Shown here: piece after piece, positions 14,160 through 27,220 of the stretch
How the letters are laid out: every line of letters starts with the position of its first letter
Position numbering within the stretch: the stretch's first letter is position 1
Source of the DNA: Flaccisagitta enflata
Lineage: Eukaryota; Chaetognatha; Sagittoidea; Aphragmophora
Direction of reading: 5' to 3'
DNA: 64,000 nt
Assembly (NCBI GenBank): GCA_965153355.1
Contig: OZ231128.1
Location: forward strand, 13,454,001 to 13,518,000
Position numbers and translations under genes: made by a program
The notes under the pieces: model-generated
The model's input: the letters and a program-made list of their open reading frames with translations, nothing else
Told to the model about the DNA's origin: nothing
Databases searched by the model: none

Positions 14160-15183
14160 ATAATATTTTGAAATGTTTTAAAAGTTTTGGTTCTAATGCC
14201 CATTCTTAGGTAAAAAATTACTAAGTATCTGTCTCTGATATCCTTGTGGACCTTCCTTTATGTTTTCAACTTTCTAGCGCTTTTACCCTTGCGTTTGATT
14301 CACTCTTGTACCCGGACAAAAAAAAAATCAAATCGCTCTTTGACGCAAGGGCGTATCTGACTCCTAATCCACTAAGAATTTTCTATTCCGTTTCCTTCTT
14401 TTATTTCAGGAATTTAGTTGCAACGCTTGCGCCCATATCTACGCCTGTGCCTACGCGGGATACGTACACCTACATGTATGGTGAAGCCCATGCATACGTC
14501 ACAACGACGCAGATTTTTTCAACCACTTTTCAAAGTTTCTATTTTGGTGTATCGTACTGAGCTTTTTTCAAAAAACAGTGTTGAATTCAAACAGAAGTTA
14601 ATGGAAAAAATAATTATATGACAAGAAAAGAATTAAAAAAAAATGAAAGCGGAAAATTGAAGAATGGAATGGAGGTTTATGTAAAAAAAAATAAAGAAAA
14701 AAAAAAACCCCAAAAGAAACCAAAAAACCAAAACAATGCCACTTATGAGAAATAAAGAAATTCACAAAATTGTTTGTTGTCGGTAATGATATCAAATTCA
14801 TCAAGTCGATTGGGTTGGAATAAAACAATGCCAAGTAGGCCAACAAATGCGCCGCGTTGATCGTCGAGCGAATGCGTTACCAACCAAACGACCAACATAC
14901 CAACCAACCGAGTGACTAACGGACAGACAGACAGAGCCTTGGCGCGCGTAAAAACGACAAGAAAAGAAAACAATTGTAAAAAAGATTCTTTCAGGTTGTA
15001 ATCTCGTCTGATCAAACGCGATCAGAAAATGTCTGGATGCCGAACCGATTTGGGGACCCTTGCTTCCAAATTATGATATCAAACTTTCCTTCAATTTGAA
15101 TTAATGTCGATGAATTTTGAATGACATGCGTTAAAGATTAAATGTAATTCAACGGCCTCGAGAACCCATCATTTAATTCAAGC

Positions 15184-15218
<35 letters not shown>

Positions 15219-16450
15219 TTTTGTTCATGGTTTGAAGGATGGAAAGAAAAAAGTTTTCCAAAAGGCCGGTGTCGTATGTTTTTCATCGCCTTTTTTTAAA
15301 ACTCGCGTTCTAAATGCATGATCTTTCTGTATGTCTTCACGTCTGTGCATTTGTCGGTCTCGACTGGTCGGGCACTTTCTGTCTTTTCGTCTTTACGTCT
15401 GTCCGTTAGTCGGTCTTGACTCTGGACCTGTCGGGCACTTATCCCAGGTTTGTAATTGCGTTATTCATGTCACTGGACAACCATACTCCATTGATTGGTC
15501 CTCCGTGTTTCTATCCCTTTCTTCTTCTCTTTCTTTTGGGCAGCGGCCCCGGAGAGGAGTACCATCTTGTTCAAATCATAAGTCCGCGCATTGATGTTCT
15601 TTCATTTTTTTTTTCAAATCAATGGAAACAGTGGTCAACTGACCTGATTTAGGAATCCAAAGTTTCGATACTCTTACTGGGCTTGCAATTGCAGTGTTAA
15701 TGCGAGGAGGAATCTTTGAAGACCGATTTATACTGAGGCGAGGACCCCTACCTGCAGCTTAGATGTTCACTACCACAGGCATCAAAGGTGGTGGCCAGTA
15801 GCTTATTCTAATACTTTTCCCACTGTATAGAGGCGATTTCTTATGTTCAATCTAGTTTTCGATGTACAGGCCTTTTAAGGGTGAAAATCAGCTGTTTTCA
15901 AAAGTGTTGGATTTAGTCCTTTGGTTTTATGACCAATATTTCAGGAATAAAATAGAAATTAAAAAAATGATGGAAACTGAATTGAGGTTTGCTTTTTACT
16001 GATACCTGAGTTGCCCATGTGGCATTGTCCATCTGAGCTGTAGGTAGGGGTGCTAGCGATTTTGCTGCCCCTCTCATTGTATTATCCTTGGATCTGTATT
16101 GCTTAAGCTAAAAGTTTTCTTTCCTGGGGTTACTCGTAAGATGAACATTACACAACGAATTCCCAATTTTATTTGGGGCCGTCACAGAGTTCAAATTAGA
16201 AATTTCATATTTCAAAAATTCTCTCGTCTTTTTCTTTTGCTTTTCAAATTTTTTTCCTTATTCATTTTTTTCCTTGTCTCTCCTTTTGGCTTTCATCTTT
16301 TCTATCTTTGTCGCGCTCCTTATTTTCTGGGATCAGTCTTTCACCAAAGCTCATTTCCATTACAAACCATTTTCACCAATACTTTCCCCCCTTTCTCTAT
16401 CTCCTTTATATTCCAAGTTTCTCTTTTTTTTTGTTTCCGTTCTTTTCATT
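14160..16450. other. Non-coding part of the IR-B left arm
   Basis: No gene recognised. Holds empty sites for the 509-bp element (near 14,352-14,362) and the TA-flanked element (TA at 15,102-15,103), an extra 0.2-kb segment at 14,567-14,765, a polyA run at 15,185-15,217, and several GTCTGTCCGT-type runs with family-like flanks (14,860-14,965, 15,330-15,430). Confidence 0.6.
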
Positions 16451-16460
16451 TCTATTTGCC

Positions 16461-16462
<2 letters not shown>

Positions 16463-16555
<93 letters not shown>
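16463..16555 (+). repeat. (CT)n microsatellite
   Basis: CT tract with one TTCT interruption; counterpart of the (GA)n tract at 52,320-52,421. Confidence 0.98.
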
Positions 16556-16557
<2 letters not shown>

Positions 16558-16738
16558 TTTTCCGGCCGTGTTTTCAATCCCCATGGTTTTTCTGGTGTCT
16601 AACAGATGGTTGACAGATGGTTGGACAGATGGTCTGTCTATGAAGACTGTGCTTACCCGTTCCAGGTCTTTAGAATGCTTTGTCACCTTGTCACCTTCAA
16701 TAACTTGTTCTTTGTTCATGCTAAATTGAACTCAAATC

Positions 16739-17082
<344 letters not shown>

Positions 17083-17250
17083 TTTCTGCGTCCTCGCATC
17101 TCTACAAGATGCTGTGTAGGTCATTCGCTCTGTTGGTTGGTTGATTGTTTGGTTAGTCGGTCAGTTAGTTGGTCTGTCTTGCAAATATTTAAATCAGAAA
17201 ATCCGGGGCGCTTTTAAAAACGAAGCATGCCGCACCAATGTAATCTCTCA

Positions 17251-17355
17251 TTCATTCATTCATTCATTCATTCATTCATTCATTCATTCATTTATTCATT
17301 CATTCATTCATTCATTCATTCATTCATTCATTCATTCATTCATTCATTCATTCAA
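17251..17355 (+). repeat. (ATTC)n microsatellite
   Basis: ATTC tract with one TTTA interruption. The counterpart at 51,291-51,401 carries an interruption of the same kind (aataaatg), which supports common descent of the arms. Confidence 0.98.
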
Positions 17356-17960
17356 AATCAATGTTTCTTCACAATCCCAATGGTGATTCATGAAGGACGC
17401 ATCGGCCACGGTTGGCCTACTTAACCTTTTTTTTCATTTTATTGGCACCTTCTATCTCTTTCTATCTTCATCTATCTTGTTTCATCTTGTTCTATCCTTT
17501 TTCTCTCCATATCTCTCAGTATCTCTCAGTATCCACTTTTCATCAAAAGTTACTTTTTTTCCCTTTTTTTATCGCTACCGACATTAGGACATGAAAGGTG
17601 TTTTCATCTAAAACCAAGTTGAGTCAAGGACAAGGACTATCATTTACGCCGTTCTTTCAGCAAGACGGACCAAAGCTTAGCTCGGGTGTCACATGTATGT
17701 TTTGGAAAGTAGGAATGAAAATGATAAGAATGGGAACAAATGTTTGGTTCTTTCAAAATAACCTTCATGTGGCACTGTAACTTACAGCGCACAGTTACAG
17801 CGCACAGTTATAGCGCACCCGCTTATAATTTGAAATGCGCTCTCAAAAAGGGTCTAGTGAATCTTTACTGTTTAATAATCAATTAAAAAAAAGATTAAAT
17901 TTCATACATAACAGATAAAATCTTGTTGGTACTCTAAGATCTGGGGTAAACTGAACCTAC

Positions 17961-19800
17961 AAATCGGTCGTCGACGGATTTATCCACCACTTCGCCGGCG
18001 GCGCATCATCGGATTTGCCCCCATCGCCTCGCCGATTCTGGCTTGATTTCGGTCGCCCACCGCCTCGTGATCAAGCGCCTGCAGCTGCACGTCAACGCAG
18101 CGGGGGCGAAGAGAGAGAGAGAGCGTTCAATGATGGAGCAAGAGTGGAGGAGGGGATGGAGACAGAGGAGGAGGTGTTAGTGAATGAGGAGGCGGTGGAG
18201 AAAGACATTGACCCGGAAGTGGACACTGCGACGCCGGAAGAGAAACACCAACGGATGCAGGCGCGTTTGTGGTATCGCATTATCAGTCCGGACGTCGCAG
18301 CATTCTCCTCTTCAAGAGTTTGAAAAACTTTCAGTGTGCTGCAAACAAACAAACCCTCATGCGCTCATCGGCTAATCAAACAGAGCTTGGCTCGGAGACT
18401 CTGGAGCGCAAAATCCAAAGTAATAAGAGAAGGAGGGAGCATGATAAGGAGGTTCGCCGCATGGTCCAGGCGACGAAGAGGAAGAATGCGGCTCCGAAGC
18501 CTCCTGGTGCAACTGCAAATTCATCTGCAGCAACTTCCGTCGACGCCCGCAACTCCACTGTGCAGGTATTTGTGTGCGACGCAGCCGCAGCTACATCAGC
18601 GGCAATCCACTCTACAGCATCAGGAAGTCGTCAATCGCGCCCTGGATTGGTTCATCCCCAAATCAGCAGCAACAGGGTCCTCGTGACGTCACTCCCTCAC
18701 AACAGTCGAAGAGACTGAACGTCGGGGAAAGACTCCACAAACGCGCAACGTGACGAGTCAACATGTAGCGTCAGATTCCAAAAGCAAAGGCCCCCTTCTA
18801 GCGCCTCCAGGCGCGCCCCCTGCAGCAGTATCGCCCAAAGGCCAAGGAGAAGCTCATGGTTCGCCGGACGGCAATGTTGGCAGCAACCCAGAGCTGGAAT
18901 TCAGGCGCCTGGGGCAGCGGCAGCAAAGGGGAAGAAGACCCAGAGAGAGCTGGGAAGAAGCATGGGGCAGCAACCAAGGAGGTTCTACTTGGTGGTGCTT
19001 CGGCGTCCGCTGTTAAAACCCTCAAGTCTCTGGTCAGCAGACGGGAGCTGCCTTCCTTTACTCGCAGCCGTCAAAAGCAGCGGTAGGAAGCGAACTAGCT
19101 AGCGGTGCTTCAGCATCTGTTAAAGCTGGTGCGCCCGTCAGCAAACCGAGTTCGCCCAAGGTCTGGCAGGTGCAGAACCTGCCTCCCCTGTCGGATCCAG
19201 CCTTTGATCCTGCGCATGGACACCATATCGCCGAGTCATTGCTACGAGAAGCCTCTTCACTGACCTCAAATGCTCCATTGGGTGTGGTGAAGAATTTAAA
19301 GATCAAGGCTTCCGAAGACTTCTTCGCTGTTGCTCAATGCGCCACAACGGGTTGAAGCGGCTCGTCAAGTCTCAGACGAGAGGATTCGCTGCAACATCCA
19401 AAAGGAGAGAGACGATGCTCGCTGGCCAGCCGTATGGCTGCGGACAATGAGGTGGTCAAAGGCAACAACGAGTCGTGGAACTGAGAAGCAGCTTGAAAAG
19501 GAGAAGCAGGCCTGTGCGATGAAGGCTAAGAAGAAAGAGGAAGCCGTGGAACGCGCAAAGGCGGCTATGGCCGTCGACTTTAAAACTGCGTCCGCTGTAC
19601 GTCCTCACTTTTGACTGGCGCCGAATTGCGATGCAGCATCTCCACCTTCAGCGTCTTCTTCAGCAGAAAAAGTTTGTCAGCAGATCCTGTCGCAAAAGAC
19701 GCTCCCAAGCCTGGAAATAAGAAAATCGAACCAGGTCTTGGAAAATCAGACTGCCAGTTAAACGCTGATTGGCGCACGCCCAGTTGCTGTTCAATTTAAC
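17961..19800 (+). pseudogene. Frame-broken internal coding region of an LTR element, function unknown
   Basis: Begins exactly at the inner end of the IR-B arm. Composition changes to G+C-rich, gtcgtcgacg-like coding sequence similar in style to the gag-pol at 40-47 kb. Open pieces in different plus frames follow one another: an acidic stretch (18,015-18,323), a basic Lys/Arg-rich stretch (18,269-18,718) and a Lys/Glu/Ala-rich likely coiled coil (about 19,380-19,600). Small indels appear to separate them. I do not recognise a family: no protease, reverse transcriptase or integrase motif is visible, so it is not obviously the 3' end of a BEL/Pao pol. Its position upstream of a polypurine tract and 3' LTR suggests an extra ORF or a rearranged gag remnant. 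The frameshifts may be decay or long-read error. Confidence 0.45.
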
Positions 19801-19814
19801 TACCAATTTGCAAC

Positions 19815-20641
19815 ATGGCGTGGAGAGCGCCGCCATTCGCTGAGGATCGTATCCCACCATCACGTCCTCATCCCATCGATGGACAGGCCGGCCAAGTCGG
19901 GGGCGCTACCCGGGGCGTGGGAATGACGTCCGCCCCGGGGCCTGGCGAAAAACGCCCGCGTAAGTATCATGGTTTGGGAAGGGTTGAAGTTGAGTTTTTG
20001 TCGTAAATTTGAATCTGTGTACGATAGGAACTTTACTAATCAATCTGCCCCCATTTTTCTCTTTCTTTTTCTTCCCTTCGGGGAGAACACATTCTCAGAC
20101 GGCTGCACCACCTGCGCCTTTCGATGCGGTCGCCGTTGACGACATCATTCATCGCCTTTCGCCCACGGATTGACGAGGTGTTGGAGCTTCCGGAATGACC
20201 CGCTCGTCTCTGTAATGGAGAAGGCGCAGGTGATGTGGTCGTTTCATGATGCTTACTAATTTCTTTTTACCACAGATTCGTTTTTATAGATAGTTAGTAA
20301 CTTATTTATTTTATCTTGTTTTGTTTGGTTCCTTGGAACATGTACATTTTGTTGTGTTTGTTTTAGACATGGTCTTTTTAGTCATTATTACGAATACTTT
20401 CGTATGACATGTTTTAGTAGTATGCCCCTACTCATTATTTTCCACTCTCAAGTCAAATCCCAGGCTTAGTGCCTGTTCCTTTCCCCTTTCTTCCTTAATT
20501 TTACAGAACGGGTGCCTCAACCTCCTCGTCGCGCCGCCCCATCCGCCATCGTGATCGTTGAAAATTTGCTGGTGGTGGATCCTTTCCGGACGGGAATCAT
20601 CATTCGTGCAGTCGTCGATCTGTTGATAGTTAGGGTGGGGA
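19815..20641 (+). pseudogene. Possible spliced 3' exons of the same element
   Basis: Open frame from 19,815 runs into a strong donor, GTAAGTAT at 19,960. A pyrimidine-rich tract and ttctcag acceptor end at 20,098. A second candidate intron lies between gcag/GTGATG (20,230) and ttttacag (20,506). The last open piece ends with a TAA at about 20,643. The splice signals are seen in sequence; that they are used is inference. The middle exon contains a stop in the spliced frame, so the gene is either broken or mis-predicted. No homology recognised. Confidence 0.35.
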
Positions 20642-20765
20642 TGTAAGAGGCGGACGGGGGGAGGGGCGGGGGCTGTCTATGTTTTTTTTAAGGAAGGTAG
20701 TATCGGTTTTTTAGTAGGGTTCTCCGACTGGAAACTAGGTGTCGGATTTTTGAAATTCGTGAAAC

Positions 20766-20780
20766 AAAAATGGGGCAGAA
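20766..20780 (+). promoter_or_regulatory. Polypurine tract upstream of the 3' LTR
   Basis: aaaaatggggcagaa directly precedes TGTTAG at 20,781. A purine run immediately upstream of the 3' LTR is the usual primer site for plus-strand DNA synthesis, and it marks this LTR copy as the 3' one. Confidence 0.7.
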
Positions 20781-21679
20781 TGTTAGAAATGTATGTCCGT
20801 CCGTTTCTTAGGTATGTGTGCTTTTGTTCTTTTGCGTGCTTTTGGTTTTTCTCTTCTCTACTATTCAATGCCCATCTTTTTGTTTCTTGCCATTTTTATA
20901 TTGAACGCTAGATGGTAACCATATGGTTGCGCCTTGATTTTGTGCCATTTGTTTTTTACTACGTAGGCAAATATACGTAACTCGTCTTTCGTATCATCCA
21001 ATTTTTGGATTGATTGATTTTATTTATTTACGGCATTGCTTCTTAAAGTGATTGATTGATTTTTCGTGATCGATTGAATGCCCTTTGGAATTCACTAATT
21101 TCAATAATCTCATCTTTTATTGCAGATAAACTGAACGGACAATTAACGTTAGTTTGACTTCGACAGACTGTGGGTTGAAACCACCCAGTGGGCCTAAAAG
21201 TAAGTTTTATAGACGCGTCTTTGCTTTTATTAACGTTGTTTTTTATCTTGTTTCCGGTCTGTTATTTTTGTCTTTTGCCCTTTTGCATTTTTATCGCCGG
21301 ATTTTAGTATGGTTTTTACCGCTTGCCCGATCAGCTTGCTATAGGGATGATATGGATGAATTTAATGGGATGGGCCGGGGCAGGGCAGGTATTATCAGGT
21401 GGCATGGGCTCTGAAGAAGATGAACATGTTGTCATGTGCTGTTTCTGTCCTTTATTGTGTCCTATCTCGATTTCATGTTATCTTTTGCGTTTGCTGATCA
21501 CAATTAACGCCCACTTTCCCTTTCATTTTTCCCCCTCTCTTCAGTTGTTGAAATTTTTATGGAATAAACGAGACGATCGCCTTCCTATTTTCCAATCGGC
21601 CAACTTTCTTTCACCACAAGTCGTCAGTCAGATAGACGCTCATAGACAGTGCCAGTTGAAACTCGTGGGCGTAATCATA
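20781..21679 (+). mobile_element. 3' LTR of the LTR retrotransposon
   Basis: 899 bp, starting TGTTAGAAATG and ending gtaatcata. It matches the 5' LTR at 47,279-48,181 in inverted orientation along its whole length with a few small indels. Right of it comes GGGGG and then the body of the hAT-like MITE; the 5' LTR likewise abuts a G-run, consistent with insertion into the MITE's G-run with a short G duplication. It contains a possible splice donor (AAAAGTAAGT, GT at 21,200) with an acceptor (ctcttcag, ending 21,544), and an 86-codon open frame (21,154-21,414) present in both LTRs. Confidence 0.85.
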
Positions 21680-21965
21680 GGGGGAATAAAATCAAAGGGT
21701 TTGGAGATGGGAAAAAAATAAAATGCTAAAAAAGAAGAAAAAAGAATTTTTTTGATGATTTAATACTTTTGGTAGTTCCAAATGGTAGTCTCTGATTACT
21801 ACCACTCACTTTACCACTATCTAAACCTATGATATTCTGTTTTATTGCTTTGTGGGGAAGAAAATCATAGATTTTTTAATGCGAAACGACGTGTGGCGGG
21901 GAAGAAAATCAAAGGCAGGGGGGGGGGGAACAAAATCAAAAGCCGCTCAATTATATACACCCCTG
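21680..21965 (+). mobile_element. hAT-like MITE, right half (disrupted copy 4)
   Basis: From GGGGGAATAAAATC to ...CACCCCTG, matching the body and right end of the MITE at 1,013-1,284 and 60,593-60,878. The flank is CATAGAAG (21,966-21,973), the same eight bases that precede the left half on the minus strand at 48,228-48,235. The two halves therefore belong to one insertion event. Confidence 0.85.
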
Positions 21966-23700
21966 CATAGAAGTAGTATTTTTCAGAAAAACTGCCAATT
22001 TTTCTGAGGAATTTATCATTTGTCATTTATTTTAATACACTTCTTAAAACAATCGCCACAACAATTTTCATAACCGAATCGCAGCCTGGGCATTCTCTTA
22101 TGTTGTTCTTAAAATCTTGGCAAACCTAAGGTTCATGTCTCTTTAAAAAAAGGTAGGTGATGAAGGCTGTTGCACAGACCACCAAATCCCACCCTGATGG
22201 GAAATAAGCCCCTACCGACACTTTATCCCGCTCAAGCCACCTACACAGACCACCAAATCCCACCCTGATGGGAAATAAGCCCCTAACGACACTTTATCCC
22301 GCTCAAGCCACCTATATGTTGGCAGTGTCAGTTACTGAATTTTTTGTATTCGTTGGATGTCATTGACACCTCAAAGGTCAGATAAAGCTACCTCAGTAAG
22401 TTCACACTGGACGCCTAGGATCCCTTAAAAGTGCGGCGCTTTTATTGATTTGCATAGTAAAAGCAATAGAATGAGACAAAATTGCATAGGTAACAAAATA
22501 TCATTAAATGCAATTTTTGATTAAAAAAAAGAAAGAGACATCCAACTATCTAAAACAAACCAACGCCAATTGAAAACACGCTTAAAGCACTAAAGAAGAT
22601 TAAAGAGAGGTTAGATATGTTAGAAAACATTAGAAAGCGAAATGAGACCAGATTTCAATACCTTGTTTTTTGCTGTGACCGCTGAAAGATTGAAAGAACG
22701 AAATATCTTGTTCATAAACCATGAATATCTCTGACAAAATGTCTAATTTTGAGCAGTGGCAGATGATCTCTGATTCCATGCTAAGGGATGACAAAAGAGA
22801 AATACTATCTTCGCCAAAAGAAACGCGACACTCTGGCAAAGATATGAGTTATTGACCATACTATGACAAAATTCAGCAACTGAGAGAGTTTGGAGGTCAA
22901 GTAAGTTATTCTTATAAAAAATACACAAGACTGAGGATCTAAAATGCAATTTATATCGCATTTCTTCATCAACAGGGGTAATAACCTATTCTCATTTGTC
23001 GACAGTTTTTGCAAGTCAATGATTTTTGATTAAGGTTTACTCTTTTGCTTGCCATTTCTAAACGGCTTGAACTACAGAATCCAGATTGAGCCCACCTTCA
23101 AGATTTTTTGATTTAGATTAATTTGCTTTTTTGGAAAAAGTATCTAGCTTCTCCAGAAGCTAAGATAACAAAAGTTAAAGTTATATCAATTTTAATCTTT
23201 TTTTTTCTCACAATCTTTTATCAATTCTGAATATGACTTTTTTCCTTCTTCTGCTTGCCATTTCTAAGCGCTTTAAGATACAGTTACCAGATTGGACTCA
23301 TTTTATAAATCTTTTGAAGAAGATTAATTTCTTTTTTTAAAAAAGTATCTAGCTTTTCTAGAAGCCAAGGTATTGTAAATAGAAGGTGTCGCGTTTCTTT
23401 TGGCGAAGATAGTACGCAAAAATTATCAACTTCGATACTACAACGCTTCTTACCACACTAGGATGTCGCCGATGAACAGACAGACTGCGCACTGGCATTA
23501 AAAGGACTCGGAGAGACAGAAGGCAGCCACACCGTGACAGCCTACAACCAATGACAACTTGCGTGTCACGCACAGCTACGGTGACAGCCAATAGACAGCT
23601 AGAACGACAGCAAGCTACACCCACGATGGCATAAGCCAATGAACGACGCGCGAACGGCAACTGAACATTCACGAGGCAACGCTAATGAATCACGATAGAT
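21966..23700. other. Non-coding A+T-rich stretch
   Basis: No gene recognised. Holds a 71-bp tandem duplication (22,173-22,316) and a pair of diverged direct repeats of about 190 bp (around 23,040-23,170 and 23,240-23,370; both carry gccatttctaa and aaaagtatctagctt). Similar ATTTCTGAACGGTT..GAGCTAC modules recur at 49,020-49,100, 49,255-49,320 and 54,840-54,900. Confidence 0.6.
22173..22316. repeat. 71-bp tandem duplication
   Basis: Two units starting cacagaccaccaaatccc at 22,173 and 22,244, differing by a single base (taccg/taacg). This is a very recent duplication. Confidence 0.97.
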
Positions 23701-23734
23701 GGCGGACGGGTAAAAAGAACATCGGCTTATCATA

Positions 23735-24000
23735 CACTATGTCACTGTCCTACTCATCCCATGAATCATTGTGATACTGTACTTGTCATCCCGCATGTCA
23801 CTGTAATGTCCTTGCCAGACCGCACATCACTTTGACACTGTACTTGCCAGTCTGTAAATCACCGTGATACTGCCCTTGCAAGCCCGCATATCACTATTAT
23901 ACTGCACTTGCCAGTCAGCACATCACTGTGATAGTGTCCTTGCCATCCTGCACATCACTGTGAATCTGTCTTTGCCAGCCCGCACACGACTGAAATACCC
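23735..24000. repeat. ~32-bp minisatellite
   Basis: About eight imperfect units of the type cacatcactgtgatactg-cttgccag-ccg. No coding sense. Confidence 0.9.
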
Positions 24001-24202
24001 TTGTATTTTGATTTTTATGCTCTCCTCTTCCTTTATCATAACATTGAGAATGATATGTCGAGGCAATATTTTGGCCGATGTGACTTTTAAGCCCGATGAT
24101 ATCGCTGAATATGATAGAAAGTCTTAAACAGCCAAAATGATAAAAAAAAAATGATGGACTCAGCTCAAATGGAAAGATGGGATGAGAATAAAAGAAAAAA
24201 AC

Positions 24203-24204
<2 letters not shown>

Positions 24205-24289
<85 letters not shown>
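24205..24289 (+). repeat. (GA)n microsatellite
   Basis: GA tract of about 85 bases, not part of IR-B. Shorter GA tracts follow at 24,427-24,447. Confidence 0.98.
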
Positions 24290-24290
<1 letters not shown>

Positions 24291-24590
24291 ATAAACATAA
24301 TGTACCATACGCAAAAATGGACTCAAATTCACTAGATACAATGAGAATCTTCAGAAAACGCCTCAATTTTTCTAAGTGGAAAAGAATTGTTGCCAAGGAG
24401 ATAAGGAGGGAGTCACAGATCGCACCAGAGAGAGAGAGAGAGAGAAAATAAATGAATTTGAAAGAGAGAAAGAGAGTGAATCTTGTATCAGACACTCCTT
24501 CTGCAATTGTGGTTTCTTGGTGCCCATAAATTTCACAAGGATTGCCGCAGACATTAACCAGATCACTGCAACTGAAATTGTAGTTAGAAA

Positions 24591-24596
<6 letters not shown>

Positions 24597-24670
<74 letters not shown>
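24597..24670 (+). repeat. (CA)n microsatellite, left of an inserted element
   Basis: CA tract ending exactly at the CAGGCCTGAG terminus of the element at 24,671. The second (CA)n tract resumes at 25,570. Confidence 0.98.
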
Positions 24671-25710
<1,040 letters not shown>

Positions 25711-25813
25711 CTCAAAACGTTCTACAACAACAATACAATTGGTTAGGAAGTTGCTGCCATCCTTCACGCGACAAGATAGGAGTTGCCGAGAAAAAGAAAG
25801 ACGCGGAGGAGGA

Positions 25814-26027
25814 AACTTGAACAAGGCTGGAAACATGGCTACCCTAGTCGCGTGCGGGTTGGCAGGGGCAGTGATGGAGAAGGTCATTGGGGAATTCAGG
25901 CAGGGGCAGTAAGCTAAAAACACTCAAAAACGCCGAAAAAGTAAAATGGGGACTGACCAACCGACCGACCAACCGACCGACCAACCGACAAAGCGGGGTG
26001 TAGAGTCGTGTAGCACGTGACTAAAAA
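25814..26027 (+). repeat. Hairpin-ended dispersed repeat, complete copy
   Basis: aacaaggctgg start, tagtcgcgtgcgggttggca, two ggcaggggcagt blocks, ctcaaaaacgccgaaaaagt, (GACC)n, aaagcggggtgtagagt, then an end hairpin with CGTG-tag-CACG core (26,004-26,022) and taaaaa. About 214 bp. Confidence 0.75.
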
Positions 26028-26460
26028 GGAATAAAAGAGAGAAAAAAAAAGAAACAAAAGTAGTAAACGTCAACGATCGGTGATAAAACGGAATTGAACA
26101 AAACAAGCAAGTACCCATGTACATTCATGCAAGCTTGAACCGACTCGACGCACCCATCGCCCCATTTTTCTACAGATTTTGTTCAGTTGTTTTGTCAGTT
26201 AAATGGGCGTCCAAGACATTTACTGCCTCTTATCAATTCTTGATTTCATCAGTCAGTCCTCGATCCTCACAACCCAAAAGCAAGACTCAAATACAGCGAA
26301 AATCTACCCATTTCTATTCAACATCACTACCCCCTCTTCCTCCTCAACTCTACTTTTCAATTCATATATCCATTCCCCCACTTCCAATCATCCGATGCCT
26401 CGTCCTTGATTCAAAAGTTCCTTGAACTTTCCAGGGCCGAAGGCTCCTCCGTGTAAGTTT

Positions 26461-26710
26461 GGGCGTGTTTCTAGTGACGACCAAAAACGCGCTTGTTCCC
26501 ATTGAACGCGTTCACAGCGAGAACACGTACTTATGAATTTCAACTGTCCCACGAGGGAGTGAATGAAGTGAGTGAGCTAGCCTGTGAATGGAGCAAGCAA
26601 GTGAAGCAAGCGTAGTTTTGGGGAGCGAGTGAGTGGTGCAAGCGAAGGAATGTAGCGAGCGACCGAGTGGCCCGTTCAAAAAGTAATTGTGTGTGACTAG
26701 AAACGCGCCC
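26461..26710. mobile_element. Short terminal-inverted-repeat element
   Basis: Left end GGGCGTGTTTCTAGTGAC and right end reverse complement GGGCGCGTTTCTAGTCAC. About 250 bp with gtgagcaagc-type tandem sequence inside. A second, interrupted copy is at 49,749-50,539. No clear target duplication was seen. Confidence 0.55.
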
Positions 26711-26712
26711 GT

Positions 26713-27220
26713 ATTAGCATGAGACAACCACAGCAGATACAATGACGCCCCGCTGTCTCACAACCCCCCGCTGTTTCACACCCCGCCCTGCTGTCTCACA
26801 CCCCGCCCTCTCTTCCACGCCCTTATTAGCATGAGACAACCACAGCAGATACAATGACACTCTGCTGTCTCAAACCCCGCCCTCTCTTCCACGCCCTTAT
26901 TAGCATGAGACAACCACAGCAGATACTATGACACCCCGCTGTCTCACACCCCGCCCGCTGTTTCACACCCCGCCCCACTGTCTCACACCCCGCCCTCTCT
27001 TCCACGCCCTTATTAGCATGAGACAACCACAGCAGATACAATGACACTCTACTGTCTCACACCCCGCCCTCTCTTCCACACCCTTATTAGCATGAGACAA
27101 CCACAGCAGATACTGTGACGCCCCGCTGTCTCACACCCCGCCCGCTGTTTCACACCCCGCCCGCTGTTTCACACCCCGCCCCACTGTCTCACACCCCGCC
27201 CACTCTTCCACACTCAAAAT
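26713..27220. repeat. Minisatellite with nested unit structure
   Basis: Five blocks beginning cttattagcatgagacaacc, each followed by a variable number of about 18-bp ctgtctcacaccccgccc units. Block lengths differ, so this is a higher-order array. No gene. Confidence 0.93.

Noticed and set aside
17961-20641. Calling this region the 3' end of BEL/Pao pol
   Set aside because: No integrase glutamate region or BEL-type C-terminal motif could be found in any plus frame.
20781-21679. Reading the 20.8-21.7 kb copy as a solo LTR
   Set aside because: A polypurine tract and coding-like sequence precede it, and the left flank is not the missing half of the MITE, so it is the 3' end of a longer element.
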